Shown: positions 8,150 to 16,216 of the stretch, in pieces | Position numbering within the stretch: the first letter of the stretch is position 1 | How the letters are laid out: every line of letters starts with the position of its first letter | Assembly (NCBI GenBank): GCA_043781855.1 | Contig: JAYWBB010000056.1 | Span: 1-64,000, forward strand | Length of the DNA stretch: 64,000 bases | Source of the DNA: Nevskia sp043781855 | Lineage (GTDB): Bacteria; Pseudomonadota; Gammaproteobacteria; Nevskiales; Nevskiaceae | Reading direction: 5' to 3' | Program-made: the position numbers and the translations under genes | The notes under the pieces: generated by a model | Seen by the model: only the letters and a program-made list of their open reading frames with translations | Database searches by the model: none | What the model was told of the DNA's origin: nothing

Positions 8150-8491
8150 ATGCAAACCCAAGCCGTACTCAAGTTCGTTCGTCTGTCGCCGCTCAAGGCG
8201 CGACTGGTTGCTGACCAGATTCGCGGCCAGAAAGTTGATCAGGCTCTGAACACGCTGAAATTCTCGCGTCAGCGCGCCGCCGGCATCATCCGCAAGGTTC
8301 TGGAGTCGGCCATCGCCAACGCCGAGAACAACGACGGTGCCGATGTCGACGAGCTGAAGATCTCCGAGATCTTCGTCGATGAAGGTCCGACGATGAAGCG
8401 TATCCGCCCGCGCGCCAAGGGCCGCGCCGACCGTATCCTGAAGCGCACCAGCCACATCACCGTTCGCGTTGCCGACGGCTCGAAGATTTAA
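8150..8491 (+). CDS. rplV: 50S ribosomal protein L22
   Basis: L22 (113 residues; E. coli 110) reaches into the exit tunnel. Conserved parts are RLSPLKARLVADQIRG and RPRAKGRADRILKRTSHIT. Two ATGs are possible (8144 and 8150). The second is chosen because AAGGAG at 8135-8140 lies 9 bases before it and only 3 before the first. Confidence 0.95.
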   Translation: MQTQAVLKFVRLSPLKARLVADQIRGQKVDQALNTLKFSRQRAAGIIRKVLESAIANAENNDGADVDELKISEIFVDEGPTMKRIRPRAKGRADRILKRTSHITVRVADGSKI

Positions 8492-8505
8492 CGGGACTAG
8501 AGATC

Positions 8506-9195
8506 ATGGGTCATAAAGTCAATCCGAATCTGTTCCGTCTGGGCATCAGCACGCAGTGGACGTCGAACTGGTATGCCGAGCGCGGCGCCTATGGCGACAA
8601 CCTGCACAAGGATCGCCTGGTGCGTGACTTCCTCAACAAGAAGCTCGCCGCTGCTTCGGTGTCGCGCATCCAGATCGACCGTCCGGCGAAATCGGCGCGC
8701 GTCACGATCCACACCGCGCGTCCGGGCATCGTCATCGGCAAGAAGGGTGAGGACATCGAGAAGCTGCGTCAGGAAGTCTCGAAGATCATGCTGCTGAAGC
8801 CGGACTCCGTGCATATTTCCGTCGAGGAAATCCGCAAGCCGGAACTGGACTCCAAGCTGATCGCCGAAAGTGTTGCCCAGCAGCTTGAGCGCCGCATCAT
8901 GTTCCGCCGTGCGATGAAGCGTGCCGTGACCAACGCCATGCGTCTCGGCGCGGGCGGCATCAAGATCCAGGTGGGTGGTCGTCTGAATGGCGCCGAAATC
9001 GCTCGTACCGAGTGGTATCGCGAGGGCCGTGTGCCGCTGCACACGCTGCGCGCGCACATCGATTACGGCACGGCGGAAGCGCGTACCAACTACGGCGTGA
9101 TCGGCGTCAAGGTCTGGGTGTTCAACGGCGAAGTGTTCGAGGCCGAGCGTCCGCACGGCAAGAAGGACGAAGCCGCAGAAGCGGCGACGGCCTGA
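8506..9195 (+). CDS. rpsC: 30S ribosomal protein S3
   Basis: S3 (229 residues; E. coli 233) forms part of the mRNA entry channel and its helicase activity. It begins MGHKVNPNLFRLGI, has the KH-domain loop GIVIGKKGEDIEKLR and the C-terminal RTEWYREGRVPLHTLRA. A short alanine/glutamate tail ends the protein. Confidence 0.97.
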   Translation: MGHKVNPNLFRLGISTQWTSNWYAERGAYGDNLHKDRLVRDFLNKKLAAASVSRIQIDRPAKSARVTIHTARPGIVIGKKGEDIEKLRQEVSKIMLLKPDSVHISVEEIRKPELDSKLIAESVAQQLERRIMFRRAMKRAVTNAMRLGAGGIKIQVGGRLNGAEIARTEWYREGRVPLHTLRAHIDYGTAEARTNYGVIGVKVWVFNGEVFEAERPHGKKDEAAEAATA

Positions 9196-9244
9196 GCCTG
9201 ACCGCGAACCCGAACCCACGCCAGACAATTAGGAGAGTGCTGCC

Positions 9245-9658
9245 ATGATGCAGCCCAAGCGAACCAAGTACAGAAAGCAGCAGAAGGGCAAGAACCGTGG
9301 CCTCGCGCAGAACGGCAACAAGGTCAGCTTTGGCGAGTTCGGCTTGAAGTCGGCCGAGCGCGGTGCGCTCACCGCGCGCCAGATCGAGGCTGCCCGTCGT
9401 GTCATCACGCGTTACGTCAAGCGCGGCGGCAAGATGTGGATCCGCATTTTCCCGGACGTGCCGATCACGCGCAAGCCGCTCGAAGTCCGCATGGGCTCGG
9501 GCAAGGGCAACGTCGAATGGTGGGTCGCGAAGATCCAACCGGGCAAGATGCTTTACGAACTTGAAGGGGTGTCGGAAATCGATGCGCGCGAAGCGTTCAA
9601 GCTTGCGGCGGCGAAGCTTCCGGTCAAGACCACCTTCGTGCAGCGGACGATCCTGTAA
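9245..9658 (+). CDS. rplP: 50S ribosomal protein L16
   Basis: L16 (137 residues; E. coli 136) contacts tRNA and the GTPase centre. MMQPKRTKYRK mirrors the usual MLQPKRTKF start, so the first of two adjacent ATGs is used, 9 bases after AGGAG. The stop overlaps the rpmC start by one base (TAATG). Confidence 0.97.
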   Translation: MMQPKRTKYRKQQKGKNRGLAQNGNKVSFGEFGLKSAERGALTARQIEAARRVITRYVKRGGKMWIRIFPDVPITRKPLEVRMGSGKGNVEWWVAKIQPGKMLYELEGVSEIDAREAFKLAAAKLPVKTTFVQRTIL

Positions 9659-9864
9659 TGAAGAACGCAGAATTTGTGAAAGCCCTCCGCGCCAAGAGCG
9701 CGGTGGAACTTAAAGTGGAGCTGGTGGCGCTGCGCAAGGAGCAGTTCAATCTGCGCATGCAGCAGGCAGTCGGCCAGCTGAACCAGTCGAACCTGGTCCA
9801 CAACGTCCGCAAGAAGATCGCGCGCGTCAAGACCATCATGCAGCAGCAGGCGAAAGTGTCATGA
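9658..9864 (+). CDS. rpmC: 50S ribosomal protein L29
   Basis: L29 (68 residues; E. coli 63) is a small two-helix protein at the tunnel exit beside L23. It contains LRKEQFNLRMQQAVGQL and a C-terminal RVKTIMQQQ. It is coupled at both ends, by one base to rplP and by ATGA to rpsQ. Confidence 0.96.
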   Translation: MKNAEFVKALRAKSAVELKVELVALRKEQFNLRMQQAVGQLNQSNLVHNVRKKIARVKTIMQQQAKVS

Positions 9865-10178
9865 GCGAAAACCTCAAGGAAGTTGTTGGCGAAGCGAAAG
9901 TAAAGCGCCGCATCGTCGGCCGCGTGGTCAGCAACAAGATGGACAAGACCATCACCGTTGCCGTCGAACGCACCGTCAAGCACCCGCTGTACGGCAAGCT
10001 TCTGCGCAAGACCTCGAAGTTGCACGCGCACGACGAGAAGAACGAGTGCCACGAGGGCGATCTCGTCGCCATCGTCGAGACCCGTCCGCTGTCGCGCAGC
10101 AAGTTTTTCCGCCTCGTGGAAATCCTCGAGAGCGCCAGTGAATTGCAGCAGCGTGAAGCTGCCGCCGCCGGAGCCTAA
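9861..10178 (+). CDS. rpsQ: 30S ribosomal protein S17
   Basis: S17 (105 residues; E. coli 84) binds the 5' domain of 16S rRNA. The core RIVGRVVSNKMDKTITVAVE and the C-terminal ETRPLSRSKFFRLVEI are typical. Extra residues lie at the N-terminus (MSENLKEVVGEAKV) and C-terminus (a charged, alanine-rich tail). Confidence 0.96.
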   Translation: MSENLKEVVGEAKVKRRIVGRVVSNKMDKTITVAVERTVKHPLYGKLLRKTSKLHAHDEKNECHEGDLVAIVETRPLSRSKFFRLVEILESASELQQREAAAAGA

Positions 10179-10183
10179 GCGCC

Positions 10184-10549
10184 ATGGTTCAACAGGAATC
10201 GATGTTGATGGTCGCTGACAACAGCGGCGCCAAGATCGTGCAGGTGATCCGCGTGATGGGCTCGACCCATCGCCGCTACGCCGGAATCGGCGACCTGATC
10301 AAGGTCACGGTCAAGGATTCGATCCCGCGCGGCAAGGTCAAGAAAGGCGAAGTGCACGACGCCGTCGTGGTTCGCACCAAGAAGGGCGTGCGTCGTCAGG
10401 ACGGCTCGCTGATCCGTTTCGACACCAACGCCGCCGTGCTGCTGACGACGAAGCTGGAGCCAGTCGGCACCCGTATTTTTGGACCGGTGACCCGCGAGTT
10501 GCGCGAGCGTTTCATGCGCATCATTTCGCTGGCCCCCGAAGTCCTCTGA
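10184..10549 (+). CDS. rplN: 50S ribosomal protein L14
   Basis: L14 (121 residues; E. coli 123) forms an intersubunit bridge and is the binding site of the silencing factor RsfS. It contains MLMVADNSGAKIVQVIRV, the GVRRQDGSLIRFD loop and the C-terminal FMRIISLAPEVL. It starts the spc part of the cluster, only 5 bp after rpsQ. Confidence 0.97.
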   Translation: MVQQESMLMVADNSGAKIVQVIRVMGSTHRRYAGIGDLIKVTVKDSIPRGKVKKGEVHDAVVVRTKKGVRRQDGSLIRFDTNAAVLLTTKLEPVGTRIFGPVTRELRERFMRIISLAPEVL

Positions 10550-10577
10550 GGCCCCGTTCGGGGATTTAGGTAGAGAC

Positions 10578-10904
10578 ATGAACAAGATCAAGAAGGGCGA
10601 CGACGTCATCCTCATCACCGGCAAGGACAAGGGCCGTCGCGGCACTGTGTCCGTGGTGCAGGACAACGGCAAGGTCATCGTCGAGGGCCTGAATCTCGCG
10701 AAGAAGCATCAGAAGGGCAATCCGCAGGCCGGCGTCAGCGGCGGCATCGTCGAGAAGGAAATGCCGCTCGACGTGTCCAACGTGATGCTGTTCAACGCCA
10801 AGGCCGGCAAGGGCGACCGCGTTGGCTTCAAGTTCCTCGGCGAAGGCGAGGCGCGCCGCAAGGTGCGTTTCTTCAAGTCGAATCAGGAAATCCTGGACGC
10901 CTAA
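10578..10904 (+). CDS. rplX: 50S ribosomal protein L24
   Basis: L24 (108 residues; E. coli 104) initiates 50S assembly. The KOW motif is visible as DDVILITGKDKGRRGTVSVV, followed by GLNLAKKHQKGNPQAG. Confidence 0.96.
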   Translation: MNKIKKGDDVILITGKDKGRRGTVSVVQDNGKVIVEGLNLAKKHQKGNPQAGVSGGIVEKEMPLDVSNVMLFNAKAGKGDRVGFKFLGEGEARRKVRFFKSNQEILDA

Positions 10905-10942
10905 GCGTTTATCGAATCGCCGAAAGAATAGAGAACCTGGCA

Positions 10943-11482
10943 ATGGCCGCTAATCTGCAAACCTATTACGAGAAAACCGTCGCGCCGGCTTTGAAGGAAA
11001 AGCTCGGCTGTGGCGCGATGGCGATCCCGAAGATCACCAAGATCACGCTGAACATGGGCGTTGGCGAAGCCACCGCCGACCGCAAGGTCATCGAGCATGC
11101 CGTCGCCAACATGACGGCGATCGCCGGCCAGAAGCCGGTGATCACGAAGACCCGCATCTCGATCGCGGCGTTCAAGGTTCGTGAGAACTATCCGGTCGGC
11201 GTCAAGGTCACCCTGCGTCGCAAGCAGATGTACGAGTTCCTGGAGCGCCTGGTGTCGATCGCGCTGCCGCGTATCCGCGATTTCCGCGGCCTCAACGCGC
11301 GCGGCTTCGATGGTCGGGGCAACTACAACTTCGGCATCACGGAACAGATCATCTTTCCGGAAATCGACTACGACAAGGTCGATGCGATCCGCGGCATGAA
11401 CATCACCATCACCACGACGGCGAAGAACGACGAACAGGGCCGCGCCCTGCTCGACGCCTTCAGCTTCCCGTTCCGTAAATAA
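10943..11482 (+). CDS. rplE: 50S ribosomal protein L5
   Basis: L5 (179 residues, as in E. coli) binds 5S rRNA and contacts the P-site tRNA. It shows ITKITLNMGVGEA, GQKPVITKTR and the terminal segment EQGRALLDAFSFPFRK. Confidence 0.97.
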   Translation: MAANLQTYYEKTVAPALKEKLGCGAMAIPKITKITLNMGVGEATADRKVIEHAVANMTAIAGQKPVITKTRISIAAFKVRENYPVGVKVTLRRKQMYEFLERLVSIALPRIRDFRGLNARGFDGRGNYNFGITEQIIFPEIDYDKVDAIRGMNITITTTAKNDEQGRALLDAFSFPFRK

Positions 11483-11498
11483 GGCAGGCGAGTCCGAT

Positions 11499-11804
11499 AT
11501 GGCCAAGACCAACATGATCGAGCGCGAGAAGAAGCGCGCCATCCTCGTCAAGAAGCTCGCGAAGAAACGCGCTGCGCTGAAAGCGACCGTCATCGACGCG
11601 ACCGCTTCCTACGAAGCCCGCACCGCCGCGATGGAGGGTCTGCAGAAGCTGCCGCGCGATTCCAGCGCAAGTCGTCAGCGCAACCGTTGCAAGATCACCG
11701 GGCGTTCGCGCGGTGTGTACCGCAAGTTCGGCCTCGCGCGCACCAAGCTGCGTGAAGCGGCGACGCGCGGTGAAATCCCGGGTCTCAAGAAAGCGAGCTG
11801 GTAG
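11499..11804 (+). CDS. rpsN: 30S ribosomal protein S14 (zinc-independent form)
   Basis: S14 (101 residues, as in E. coli) is in the 30S head. It is the long form without paired CXXC motifs, so it does not bind zinc. The C-terminal RCKITGRSRGVYRKFGLAR and IPGLKKASW are diagnostic. Confidence 0.97.
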   Translation: MAKTNMIEREKKRAILVKKLAKKRAALKATVIDATASYEARTAAMEGLQKLPRDSSASRQRNRCKITGRSRGVYRKFGLARTKLREAATRGEIPGLKKASW

Positions 11805-11823
11805 TAACCAAGGACACATCTGC

Positions 11824-12219
11824 ATGAGCATTAACGATCCCATCGGCGACTTCCTGACCCGCATCCGCAACGGTCAGCAGGCACGCAAGAAATTCATCAC
11901 CTCGCCTTCGTCCAAGCAGCGCGAGGCGATCGCTGCCGTGCTCAAGGATGAAGGTTATATTGCCGAGTATTCGGTGAAGGCCGAAGGCCAGAAAAAGGTC
12001 ATCACGGTCACCCTGAAGTATTTCCAGGGCAAGCCGGTCATCGAGCGTCTGGACCGCATCAGCAAGCCGAGCCTGCGCCTGTACAAGAGCGCGGACGAGC
12101 TGCCAAAAGTGTTGGCCGGTCTGGGTGTCGCGATCATCTCGACTTCACAGGGCATGCTCAGCGACCGCAAGGCGCGGGCGGCCGGGCAGGGCGGCGAAGT
12201 CGTCTGCATCGTCGCCTAA
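11824..12219 (+). CDS. rpsH: 30S ribosomal protein S8
   Basis: S8 (131 residues; E. coli 130) nucleates the 16S central domain and represses the spc operon in enterobacteria by binding near rplE. MSINDPIGDFLTRIRNGQ marks the start at ATG 11824, and GVAIISTSQGMLSDRKAR the rRNA-binding end. Confidence 0.97.
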   Translation: MSINDPIGDFLTRIRNGQQARKKFITSPSSKQREAIAAVLKDEGYIAEYSVKAEGQKKVITVTLKYFQGKPVIERLDRISKPSLRLYKSADELPKVLAGLGVAIISTSQGMLSDRKARAAGQGGEVVCIVA

Positions 12220-12240
12220 GTTCAGGAACGGAAGAAAGCC

Positions 12241-12771
12241 ATGTCACGAGTCGCAAGAATGCCGGTGACCATCCCGGCTGGCGTAGAGTTCAAGAACGCC
12301 GCAGGCGAAGTCAGCATCAAGGGCGCCAAGAGCAGCCTGGTGTTCGCTCTGCCGCGCGAAGTCGAGCTGGAATTCAAGGATGGTGTCGTCACTGTTTCGG
12401 AAGCCTCGGTGGTCGCCTCGCCGGCAATGTCCGGCACGGTCCGCGCGATCCTCAACAATATGGTCGGCGGCGTGACCAAGGGCTATGAGAAAAAGCTGAC
12501 CCTGGTCGGCGTCGGCTATCGCGCCTCGCTCGCCGGCAAGAAGCTGAACCTTGCGGTCGGCCTGTCGCATCCGGTTGATTTCATGGTGCCGGACGGCATC
12601 ACGATCGAAGTGCCGACGCAGACCGAAATCGTTATCAAGGGCGCTGACAAGCATATGGTCGGCCAGGTTGCCGCCAAGCTGCGCAGCTACCGTCCGCCGG
12701 AGCCTTACAAGGGCAAGGGCGTTCGCTATTCGGATGAGAAAATCGTTCTGAAGGAAGCGAAGAAGAAATGA
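12241..12771 (+). CDS. rplF: 50S ribosomal protein L6
   Basis: L6 (176 residues; E. coli 177) lies near the factor-binding site. It has the repeated fold typical of L6 and the end RPPEPYKGKGVRYSDE. The stop TGA is followed immediately by a 109-bp palindromic repeat before rplR. Confidence 0.97.
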   Translation: MSRVARMPVTIPAGVEFKNAAGEVSIKGAKSSLVFALPREVELEFKDGVVTVSEASVVASPAMSGTVRAILNNMVGGVTKGYEKKLTLVGVGYRASLAGKKLNLAVGLSHPVDFMVPDGITIEVPTQTEIVIKGADKHMVGQVAAKLRSYRPPEPYKGKGVRYSDEKIVLKEAKKK

Positions 12772-12880
12772 TGAAGCAGTTTCCATTTGCCAGTTTCCAG
12801 AGATGCGGAACGGCAACAAAACTGGAACCGCTTCTCTGGAAACTGGAAACTGTTTTTAGCTTTTACTGGAAACTGCTTTT
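12772..12880 (+). repeat. Palindromic repeat between rplF and rplR (copy A)
   Basis: This fills the whole rplF-rplR gap. An outer perfect 12-bp inverted repeat (12774-12785 with 12867-12878, arm AAGCAGTTTCCA) encloses an inner perfect 14-bp one (12790-12803 with 12833-12846, arm CCAGTTTCCAGAGA). The right outer arm ends 2 bases before the rplR ATG and contains the only GGA that could serve as a ribosome-binding site. A related copy precedes rplO. Its composition and layout are those of a small repeat inserted into an operon. Confidence 0.85.
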
Positions 12881-13237
12881 ATGAGCCCGAAGAAAGAATC
12901 CCGTCTGCGTCGCGCGCGCCGAACGCGCGCCAAGATCAGCGAGCTGGGTATGCACCGCCTGTCGGTGCATCGCACGCCGCAGCACATCTACGCGCAGATC
13001 ATCAATGGCGGTGGCGGCAGCACGCTGGTCGCCGCTTCGACCGTCGAGAAGACGGTTGCCGATGGGCTCAAGAGTACGGGCAACGTCGACGCCGCGAAGA
13101 AGGTCGGTGCTGCGATCGCCGAGCGGGCAAAAGCCGCCGGTATTACCAAGGTCGCATTCGACCGTTCCGGTTTTCAGTATCACGGCCGCATCAAGGCGCT
13201 GGCCGACGCCGCTCGTGAAGCGGGTCTGGAGTTCTAA
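12881..13237 (+). CDS. rplR: 50S ribosomal protein L18
   Basis: L18 (118 residues; E. coli 117) brings 5S rRNA into the 50S subunit. It shows RLSVHRTPQHIYAQII and the C-terminal AFDRSGFQYHGRIKALADAAREAGL. No normal ribosome-binding site precedes ATG 12881; the upstream bases belong to repeat copy A, so initiation may depend on that structure or on coupling from rplF. Confidence 0.97.
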   Translation: MSPKKESRLRRARRTRAKISELGMHRLSVHRTPQHIYAQIINGGGGSTLVAASTVEKTVADGLKSTGNVDAAKKVGAAIAERAKAAGITKVAFDRSGFQYHGRIKALADAAREAGLEF

Positions 13238-13240
13238 GCA

Positions 13241-13756
13241 ATGGCAAACCCCAACTACAATTTCGACGATTCGCAGAGCGGCGACTTCAAGGAGAAGCTG
13301 GTTGCTGTAAACCGCGTCTCGAAGACGGTCAAGGGCGGCAAGCAGTTCACGTTCACGGCGCTGACCGTGGTCGGTGACGGTGCTGGCCGCGTCGGCTTCG
13401 GGTACGGCAAGGCGCGCGAAGTGCCCGTCGCGATCCAGAAGGCGATGGAGAAGGCGCGCAAAAACATGATCAGCGTGCCGCTCAAGGGCCTGACCCTGCA
13501 GCACGAGATCTGGGGCATCCACGGCGCCAGTCGCGTGTTCATGAAGCCGGCCTCCGAAGGTACAGGCGTCATCGCCGGCAGCGCAATGCGCGCCGTGTTC
13601 GAAGTCGCCGGTGTGCAGAACGTGCTGGCGAAATCGTTCGGCTCGCGCAACAAGATGAACATGGTGCGCGCCACGGTCGATGCACTGAAGAAGATGAACA
13701 TGCCCTCCGAGATTGCTGCGAAGCGCGGCAAGACCCTCGAAGAGCTCCTCGGCTAA
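13241..13756 (+). CDS. rpsE: 30S ribosomal protein S5
   Basis: S5 (171 residues; E. coli 167) controls decoding fidelity. It contains KEKLVAVNRVSKTVKGG, GRVGFGYGKAREVP and GSRNKMNMVRAT. It starts 3 bp after the rplR stop, with a GGAG inside the rplR end. Confidence 0.97.
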   Translation: MANPNYNFDDSQSGDFKEKLVAVNRVSKTVKGGKQFTFTALTVVGDGAGRVGFGYGKAREVPVAIQKAMEKARKNMISVPLKGLTLQHEIWGIHGASRVFMKPASEGTGVIAGSAMRAVFEVAGVQNVLAKSFGSRNKMNMVRATVDALKKMNMPSEIAAKRGKTLEELLG

Positions 13757-13775
13757 ACCGCAAGCGAGCACTCCA

Positions 13776-13964
13776 ATGACCGCGATCAAACAAATCAGGA
13801 TCACGCTCGTCAAGAGCGTTTTCGGCCGGCTTCAGGCACACCGCGCCTGCGTTCGCGGCCTGGGTCTCACGCGCATGCATTCGTCGGTCCAGATCCCGGC
13901 GACTCCCGAAAACATGGGCATGGTTCGCAAAGTCGAATTCATGCTGAAAGTGGAAGAAGTCTAG
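13776..13964 (+). CDS. rpmD: 50S ribosomal protein L30
   Basis: L30 (62 residues; E. coli 59) is a small 50S protein. IRITLVKSVFGRLQAH and GLGLTRMHSSV identify it. The start is ATG 13776; earlier in-frame codons overlap rpsE. Its TAG stop is followed at once by the second palindromic repeat. Confidence 0.95.
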   Translation: MTAIKQIRITLVKSVFGRLQAHRACVRGLGLTRMHSSVQIPATPENMGMVRKVEFMLKVEEV

Positions 13965-14081
13965 AAGCAGTTGCCAGTTTCCAGTTGCTGGTTTCCAGAG
14001 AAGCGGAACGGCAACAGGATCTGGGCTCGCTAATCTTTAGGAAACTGGAAACTTTTTTAGTTTTTACTGGAAACTGCTGTT
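13965..14081 (+). repeat. Palindromic repeat between rpmD and rplO (copy B)
   Basis: A diverged relative of the repeat before rplR. It shares CCAGTTTCCAGAG, GCGGAACGGCAACA and TTTTTACTGGAAACTGCT. Outer arms 13966-13977 and 14067-14078 pair with one mismatch; an inner 9-bp pair joins 13974-13982 and 14040-14048. It fills the gap exactly and ends 3 bases before the rplO ATG. Confidence 0.83.
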
Positions 14082-14516
14082 ATGAAACTGAATACGATCA
14101 AGCCGGCCGCTGGCGCCAAGACGGTCCGCGTTCGCGTCGGCCGCGGTATCGGCTCCGGCATGGGCAAGACGGCCGGCCGTGGGCACAAAGGCCAGCGCGC
14201 CCGAAAGGGTGGTCGCGGCAAGATCGGCTTCGAGGGTGGCCAGATGCCGATCCAGCGCCGCCTGCCGAAGCGCGGCTTCAGCTCGGGCATCGGCCGTGTC
14301 ACCGCCGAAATCCGCCTGTCCGACATCGAGCGCATGAAGGAAACCGAGATCGATCTTGCCGTGCTGAAAGCTGCCGGCGTGATCCAGACGCAGATGGTTC
14401 AGGCGAAGCTGATCAAATCCGGTGAGCTGACCCGCAAGGTCTCGATCAAGGGCATCGGCGTCACCAAGGGTGCCCGCGAAGCGATCGTGGCGGCCGGCGG
14501 CAGCGTCGCGGAATAA
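14082..14516 (+). CDS. rplO: 50S ribosomal protein L15
   Basis: L15 (144 residues, as in E. coli) is a late-assembly 50S protein. It shows the glycine/arginine-rich N-terminal RVGRGIGSGMGKTAGRGHKG and the C-terminal GVTKGAREAIVAAGGSV. As with rplR, no clear ribosome-binding site is present apart from the arm of the preceding repeat. Confidence 0.97.
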   Translation: MKLNTIKPAAGAKTVRVRVGRGIGSGMGKTAGRGHKGQRARKGGRGKIGFEGGQMPIQRRLPKRGFSSGIGRVTAEIRLSDIERMKETEIDLAVLKAAGVIQTQMVQAKLIKSGELTRKVSIKGIGVTKGAREAIVAAGGSVAE

Positions 14517-14553
14517 GCACGGCTTTCGCTCCAGAACTCACGCGAATCTGACC

Positions 14554-15909
14554 ATGGCCAAGTCTCCCGGCGCCGGCAACATGATGCCGGACCTGAGCAA
14601 GATCGGCGAAGTCCGCAACCGTCTGCTGTTCCTGCTCGGTGCGCTGATCGTCTATCGCATCGGCTCGTTCATTCCGGTTCCGGGCATTGATCCGGCGAAG
14701 CTCGCTTCCCTGTTCGATCAGCAGAAGGGCACGATCCTGGACATGTTCAACATGTTCTCGGGCGGTGCGCTGCATCGACTGTCGATCTTCGCGCTCGGCG
14801 TCACGCCGTATATTTCGGCATCGATCATCGTGCAGCTGATGGCGTCGGTGATGCCGCAGCTCAAGGAAATCAAGAAGGAAGGCGAGGCCGGACGGCGGCG
14901 CCTGACCAAGTACACACGTTACGGCACACTCGGTCTCGCGACGTTCCAGTCGATCGGCGCAGCCTATGCGTTGCAGAAGAGTGGCGTCACGCTCGCGCCC
15001 GGCTTCGGTTTTGTTTTCACGACCGCTGTGTCGCTGGTGACCGGCACGATGTTCCTGATGTGGCTCGGCGAGCAGATCACCGAGCGCGGTATCGGTAACG
15101 GCATGTCGATGTTGATCTTCGCCGGCATCGTTTCGAGTATGCCGCGCGCGGTCGGTGCAACGGCGCAGCTGATCAGCGAAGGCTCGCTCAATCCGATCAT
15201 CGCGGTCCTGGTGCTGGTGCTGGTCGCCGTCGTTACTACTGTCGTCGTATTCGTCGAGCGCGCCCAGCGGCGCATTCCGATCCATCATGCGCGCCGTCAG
15301 CAAGGCCGCAAGCTGTTCGCTGCGCAGACGCAGCATCTGCCGTTGAAGCTCAACATGTCGGGCGTGATTCCGCCGATCTTCGCGTCGAGCATCATTCTTT
15401 TCCCGGCGTCGATGGTTCGCTTCTTCGGCGCCGAGGGCAGCAGCAACAGTTTCATGCAGCAGCTGTCGAATGCGCTGTCGCCGGGCCAGGCCTTGTACAC
15501 CTTGCTATACGCCGGCCTGATCATTTTCTTCTGCTTTTTCTACACCGCGCTCGTGTTCGATTCGCGCGAGACGGCGGAGAATCTGAAGAAGTCAGGTGCC
15601 TTCGTGCCGGGCGTGCGTCCAGGCTTGCAGACTGCGAAGTACATCGACAACGTACTCACGCGCCTGACCGTTGCCGGCGCGATTTACATCACGCTGGTCT
15701 GCCTGACGCCGGAATTCCTGGTTACCTATTTCAATGTGCCGTTCACGTTCGGTGGCACGTCCCTGCTGATTACCGTCGTCGTGGTCATGGACTTCATGGC
15801 GCAGTTGCAGGCGCACCTGATGTCGCATCAGTACGACGGTCTGCTGAAGAAGGCGAACCTGAAGTCGCTGAGCAATACGAGTCGCCCGACCATCGCTCGC
15901 CCGAGCTGA
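14554..15909 (+). CDS. secY: Protein translocase subunit SecY
   Basis: The central pore subunit of the SecYEG translocon (451 residues; E. coli 443), with ten membrane helices. It includes the plug region FNMFSGGALHRLSIFALGV, the GIGNGMSMLIFAGI helix and the cytosolic loop FVERAQRRIPI. ATG 14554 (MAKSPGAGN) is chosen because earlier in-frame codons overlap rplO. It stands at its usual place at the end of the spc operon. Confidence 0.97.
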   Translation: MAKSPGAGNMMPDLSKIGEVRNRLLFLLGALIVYRIGSFIPVPGIDPAKLASLFDQQKGTILDMFNMFSGGALHRLSIFALGVTPYISASIIVQLMASVMPQLKEIKKEGEAGRRRLTKYTRYGTLGLATFQSIGAAYALQKSGVTLAPGFGFVFTTAVSLVTGTMFLMWLGEQITERGIGNGMSMLIFAGIVSSMPRAVGATAQLISEGSLNPIIAVLVLVLVAVVTTVVVFVERAQRRIPIHHARRQQGRKLFAAQTQHLPLKLNMSGVIPPIFASSIILFPASMVRFFGAEGSSNSFMQQLSNALSPGQALYTLLYAGLIIFFCFFYTALVFDSRETAENLKKSGAFVPGVRPGLQTAKYIDNVLTRLTVAGAIYITLVCLTPEFLVTYFNVPFTFGGTSLLITVVVVMDFMAQLQAHLMSHQYDGLLKKANLKSLSNTSRPTIARPS

Positions 15910-15964
15910 TCGTCCACCATTACAACTCCGAGCCGGCGTGACCGGTTCATTTGAGGTCGCAGCC

Positions 15965-16078
15965 ATGAAAGTCCGAGCATCCGTCAAGAAAATCTGCCGC
16001 AACTGCAAAGTCGTCCGTCGTAACGGAGTCGTGCGCATTCTGTGCACTGATCTTCGCCACAAGCAGCGGCAGGGTTGA
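15965..16078 (+). CDS. rpmJ: 50S ribosomal protein L36 (zinc-binding form)
   Basis: L36 is a 37-residue protein starting MKVRASVKKICRNCK. Its zinc ligands C11, C14, C27 and H32 are all present, so it is the zinc-binding (C+) form. It sits between secY and rpsM as usual. Confidence 0.95.
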   Translation: MKVRASVKKICRNCKVVRRNGVVRILCTDLRHKQRQG

Positions 16079-16138
16079 AAATAGCGCGAGCATCGCTCGC
16101 GACCAGCCGCTGCTTCCGGGCAGCGGCCAAAATTTAGA

Positions 16139-16168
16139 TTGAAAGAGTTCAGCTCTTTCCCGTATACT
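16139..16168 (+). promoter_or_regulatory. Candidate sigma70 promoter for the alpha operon
   Basis: TTGAAA (16139-16144), an 18-bp spacer and TATACT (16163-16168) precede rpsM by about 50 bp in the largest gap between secY and rpoA. It could give the rpsM-rpsK-rpsD-rpoA-rplQ genes a separate promoter. Confidence 0.6.
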
Positions 16169-16216
16169 TTGCGGCTTTCCGCGCCGCTGTAGCTCAAGAA
16201 AAACGAGGTTTCTCCG

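Noticed and set aside
12787..13218. 143-codon frame starting inside repeat copy A
   Set aside because: It runs in another frame through rplR and begins in the palindrome; no family match.
16180..16215. tRNA-like GCCGCTGTAGCTCA before rpsM
   Set aside because: Only the D-arm-like start is present; no anticodon arm, T arm or acceptor stem follows.
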